Assembly (NCBI GenBank): GCA_017442225.1
Contig: JAFSAR010000018.1
Coordinates: forward strand, 1 to 33,680
Direction of reading: 5' to 3'
Length of the DNA: 33,680 bases
Source: Clostridia bacterium
GTDB taxonomy: Bacteria > Bacillota > Clostridia > Oscillospirales > Acutalibacteraceae
Shown in pieces: positions 31,902-33,680 of the stretch (position 1 is the stretch's first letter; every line of letters starts with the position of its first letter). The position numbers were made by a program, and so were the translations under genes. The notes beneath the pieces were generated by a model. That model did not search any database, was not told where the DNA came from, and was given only the letters and a program-made list of their open reading frames with translations.

Positions 31902-33311
31902 ATGGCAACTCAGGCGAAAAAAAGCAGTTTCAGCGGCGGATTGGGATTTGTTCTTGCGGCGGCGGGAAGCGCCGTGGGTGTTGGTAATATTTGGCGTTTT
32001 CCAACCCTTGCGGCAAAGCATGGCGGAGGATTGTTTTTAATAGTTTATTTGATTTTGGTTTTAACCTTCGGCTTTTCGCTTTTGATGACCGATATTGCTA
32101 TCGGTAGAAAAACAGGCCAAAGCTCGCTTGACGCGTTTAAGACCATAAATAAAAAATGGTCTTTCCTCGGCAAACTGACATTTGCCGTGCCGTCAATCAT
32201 AATAACCTATTATGTAGTTATTGGCGGATGGATACTTAAATATATGGTGTCTTCGGTGACGGAGTTTACAGCAACGGCAAACAGCGATTATTTTATAAAC
32301 TTTATCACATCTAAAACGCCGCCTGTTGTCTGGATGCTTGTATTTCTAGCAATAACTGCATTTATTGTGTATTGCGGTGTCGAAAAGGGAATAGAGCGTT
32401 TTTCAAAAATAATAATGCCCGCGCTGTTTATCCTTATACTTGGCATCAGTGCTTTTTCGCTCACAATAAAAAGTGAGCCTAATGCAGACGGCGAGATTCG
32501 CACAGGTTTACAAGGCTTTTTAGTTTATGTAAAACCTGATTTTACAGGACTCACCTTTAAAGGCTTTATGAGTGTTCTGCTCGATGCTATGAGTCAACTG
32601 TTTTTCTCGCTCTCGGTTGCTATGGGCATAATGATTACCTACGGCTCTTATGTTAAAAAAGATGTAGACCTTAACAAATCGGTAGCGCAGATAGAAATTT
32701 TTGATACTATAGTGGCATTTCTTGCAGGCCTAATGGTTGTCCCCGCGGTTTATGTTTTTATGGGCACCGAGGGCATGAAAGCAGGACCTGGGCTTATTTT
32801 CCAATCCTTGCCACAGGTGTTTAATGCAATGGGCTTCGCCGGTCGCATAATCGGACCTGCATTCTTTGTAATGGTAGCCTTTGCGGCGCTGACATCAAGC
32901 GTATCTATTATGGAGGCAATCGTTGGCGCTTGTATGGAAACATTTAAATCGAGCCGCAAAAAGATAAGTATCATTATAACTATTATTGCGGCGGCTGCCG
33001 CCGTTGTGGTGTGTCTCGGATACAACGTGTTAAGCTTTGGCGTAACACTGCCAACGGGCGCTACAGGTCAAAATCTGCTTGACGTTCTCGACTATGTAAG
33101 CAACAGCCTGCTTATGCCTGTTATATCGTTGCTCACCTGCATTGTAATAGGTTGGGTGGTAAAACCAAAGTGGGTTATAGATGAGGTTGAAAGCAGCGGC
33201 GCTAAATTCGGTCGAAAGAAACTTTATACCGTTATGATCAAGTATATAGCGCCCGCTCTTATGGCGTTGCTGTTCTTACAGTCAATCGGCGCGTTCAACT
33301 TTTTAGGATAA
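31902..33311 (+). CDS. NSS/SNF-family sodium-dependent transporter
   Basis: 469 residues and about 12 membrane helices in the LeuT fold. The first helix carries the hallmark GSAVGVGNIWRFP, whose backbone and Asn bind sodium and substrate, followed by the GGGLFLIVYLI helix. Bacterial members mostly take up amino acids such as tryptophan, tyrosine or branched-chain types with sodium. Which amino acid is not readable here. AGGAG precedes the ATG. It has its own promoter and terminator. Confidence 0.93.
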   Translation: MATQAKKSSFSGGLGFVLAAAGSAVGVGNIWRFPTLAAKHGGGLFLIVYLILVLTFGFSLLMTDIAIGRKTGQSSLDAFKTINKKWSFLGKLTFAVPSIIITYYVVIGGWILKYMVSSVTEFTATANSDYFINFITSKTPPVVWMLVFLAITAFIVYCGVEKGIERFSKIIMPALFILILGISAFSLTIKSEPNADGEIRTGLQGFLVYVKPDFTGLTFKGFMSVLLDAMSQLFFSLSVAMGIMITYGSYVKKDVDLNKSVAQIEIFDTIVAFLAGLMVVPAVYVFMGTEGMKAGPGLIFQSLPQVFNAMGFAGRIIGPAFFVMVAFAALTSSVSIMEAIVGACMETFKSSRKKISIIITIIAAAAAVVVCLGYNVLSFGVTLPTGATGQNLLDVLDYVSNSLLMPVISLLTCIVIGWVVKPKWVIDEVESSGAKFGRKKLYTVMIKYIAPALMALLFLQSIGAFNFLG

Positions 33312-33316
33312 ATTTT

Positions 33317-33343
33317 AAAAGCAGGCAAATTTCGCCTGCTTTT
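33317..33343 (+). terminator. Terminator of the NSS symporter gene
   Basis: A 10-bp stem AAAAGCAGGC/GCCTGCTTTT with a 7-base loop, then a further T. Confidence 0.85.
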
Positions 33344-33448
33344 TCTTATAAAATAGTGGTGCAAAAGCAACACAAACCCCAATATCTTGTGGCAAAAATC
33401 TGAACGAAAAAAAGTTTTGAAAAAGTTGAAAAAAATTGAAAAAAAGTG

Positions 33449-33477
33449 TTGACAAACTGTTTGTGGTGTGGTAATAT
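33449..33477 (+). promoter_or_regulatory. Strong rRNA-type promoter with upstream A-tracts
   Basis: TTGACA (33449-33454), 17 bases, then TAATAT (33472-33477), with a second TATAAT reading at 33475-33480. Upstream, 33400-33447 has four A-runs about one helical turn apart, as in UP elements of rRNA promoters. Confidence 0.82.
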
Positions 33478-33680
33478 AATCGGGCACCTTTGAGAAAGGG
33501 TGTGCTTAGAGTGCCTAAAAGGGCGCGAACGAACCTTGAAAATTAAACAACGACAAGATAATAAGGACCCGACAATTCTTAAGAGAAATCGAAAGAAATC
33601 AAGGACAATTATTAATGCGTCAGCATTAAGTAAATGAGTCGAAAGAACTTTTTATGGTTTTAACACTTAGGTGTTGAGAT
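33478..33680 (+). other. Leader of an rRNA operon (16S beyond the window)
   Basis: No protein is encoded. The region has a small hairpin (CACCTTT/AAAGGGTG), then ACCTTGAAAATTAAACAA, a sequence style common just before 16S genes in Clostridia, and continues to the window edge with no mature 16S start. The identity is inferred from this style and the strong promoter. Confidence 0.65.

Overview
The window is the replication-origin region of a spore-forming, low-to-moderate-GC Firmicute. The class is probably Clostridia, and the gut Oscillospirales/Ruminococcaceae are my best guess; that is inference from gene content and style, not a database match. Supporting signs are the order dnaA-dnaN-yaaA-recF-remB-gyrB-gyrA, the sporulation genes spoVT and spoVAE, Gram-positive-type promoters (TTGACA-17-TATAAT) and ribosome binding sites (AGGAGG-like), parS sites, and a biotin ligase without the DNA-binding domain.

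Layout. 1-4.9 kb: the 5' end of metF, a small insertion carrying one unknown two-TM protein between two copies of the metF/spoVT promoter region, then spoVT, acpP and a nagA-ROK kinase-like pair. 4.9-8.9 kb: an AT-richer accessory cassette with a small XRE repressor, a twin-dyad operator, and two ABC exporter half-transporters that probably form a heterodimer. 8.9-20.1 kb: a long leftward run, dnaA, dnaN, yaaA, recF, remB, gyrB, gyrA, then a CPBP protease, tadA and a short QueG-like protein. The two intergenic regions flanking dnaA are the likely oriC. 20.1-25.4 kb: trmO, a tRNA-Pro(CGG) whose promoter has been pushed 193 bp away by a duplication/insertion, a secreted phosphoesterase, birA-bioY, and a SpoVB/MurJ-type flippase. 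25.4-29.0 kb: rarA, a YdbS/YdbT-like membrane PH-domain pair, and a lone spoVAE. 29.0-30.8 kb: parA-parB with two parS sites. 30.9-33.7 kb: a DMT-type transporter, an NSS sodium symporter, and a strong promoter with leader that looks like the start of an rRNA operon, whose 16S lies beyond the window.

How it fits together. Most genes left of dnaA point left and most right of it point right, as expected if forks leave from dnaA. DnaA probably controls its own gene, because a perfect DnaA box lies in the spacer of its promoter. ParB probably controls parAB, because a parS site lies just downstream of its start point. The usual rpmH-rnpA-yidC-jag-mnmE-mnmG block is not between dnaA and parAB; tRNA-modification, biotin, envelope and recombination genes are there instead.

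Most unusual structures: (i) the duplicated divergent promoter around the gene at 443-1165; (ii) the tRNA-Pro gene with a 5'-half duplicate and a structured 160-bp insert between promoter and gene; (iii) the symmetric operator pair controlling the ABC exporter. I found no CRISPR array, transposase, integrase or clear defence system.
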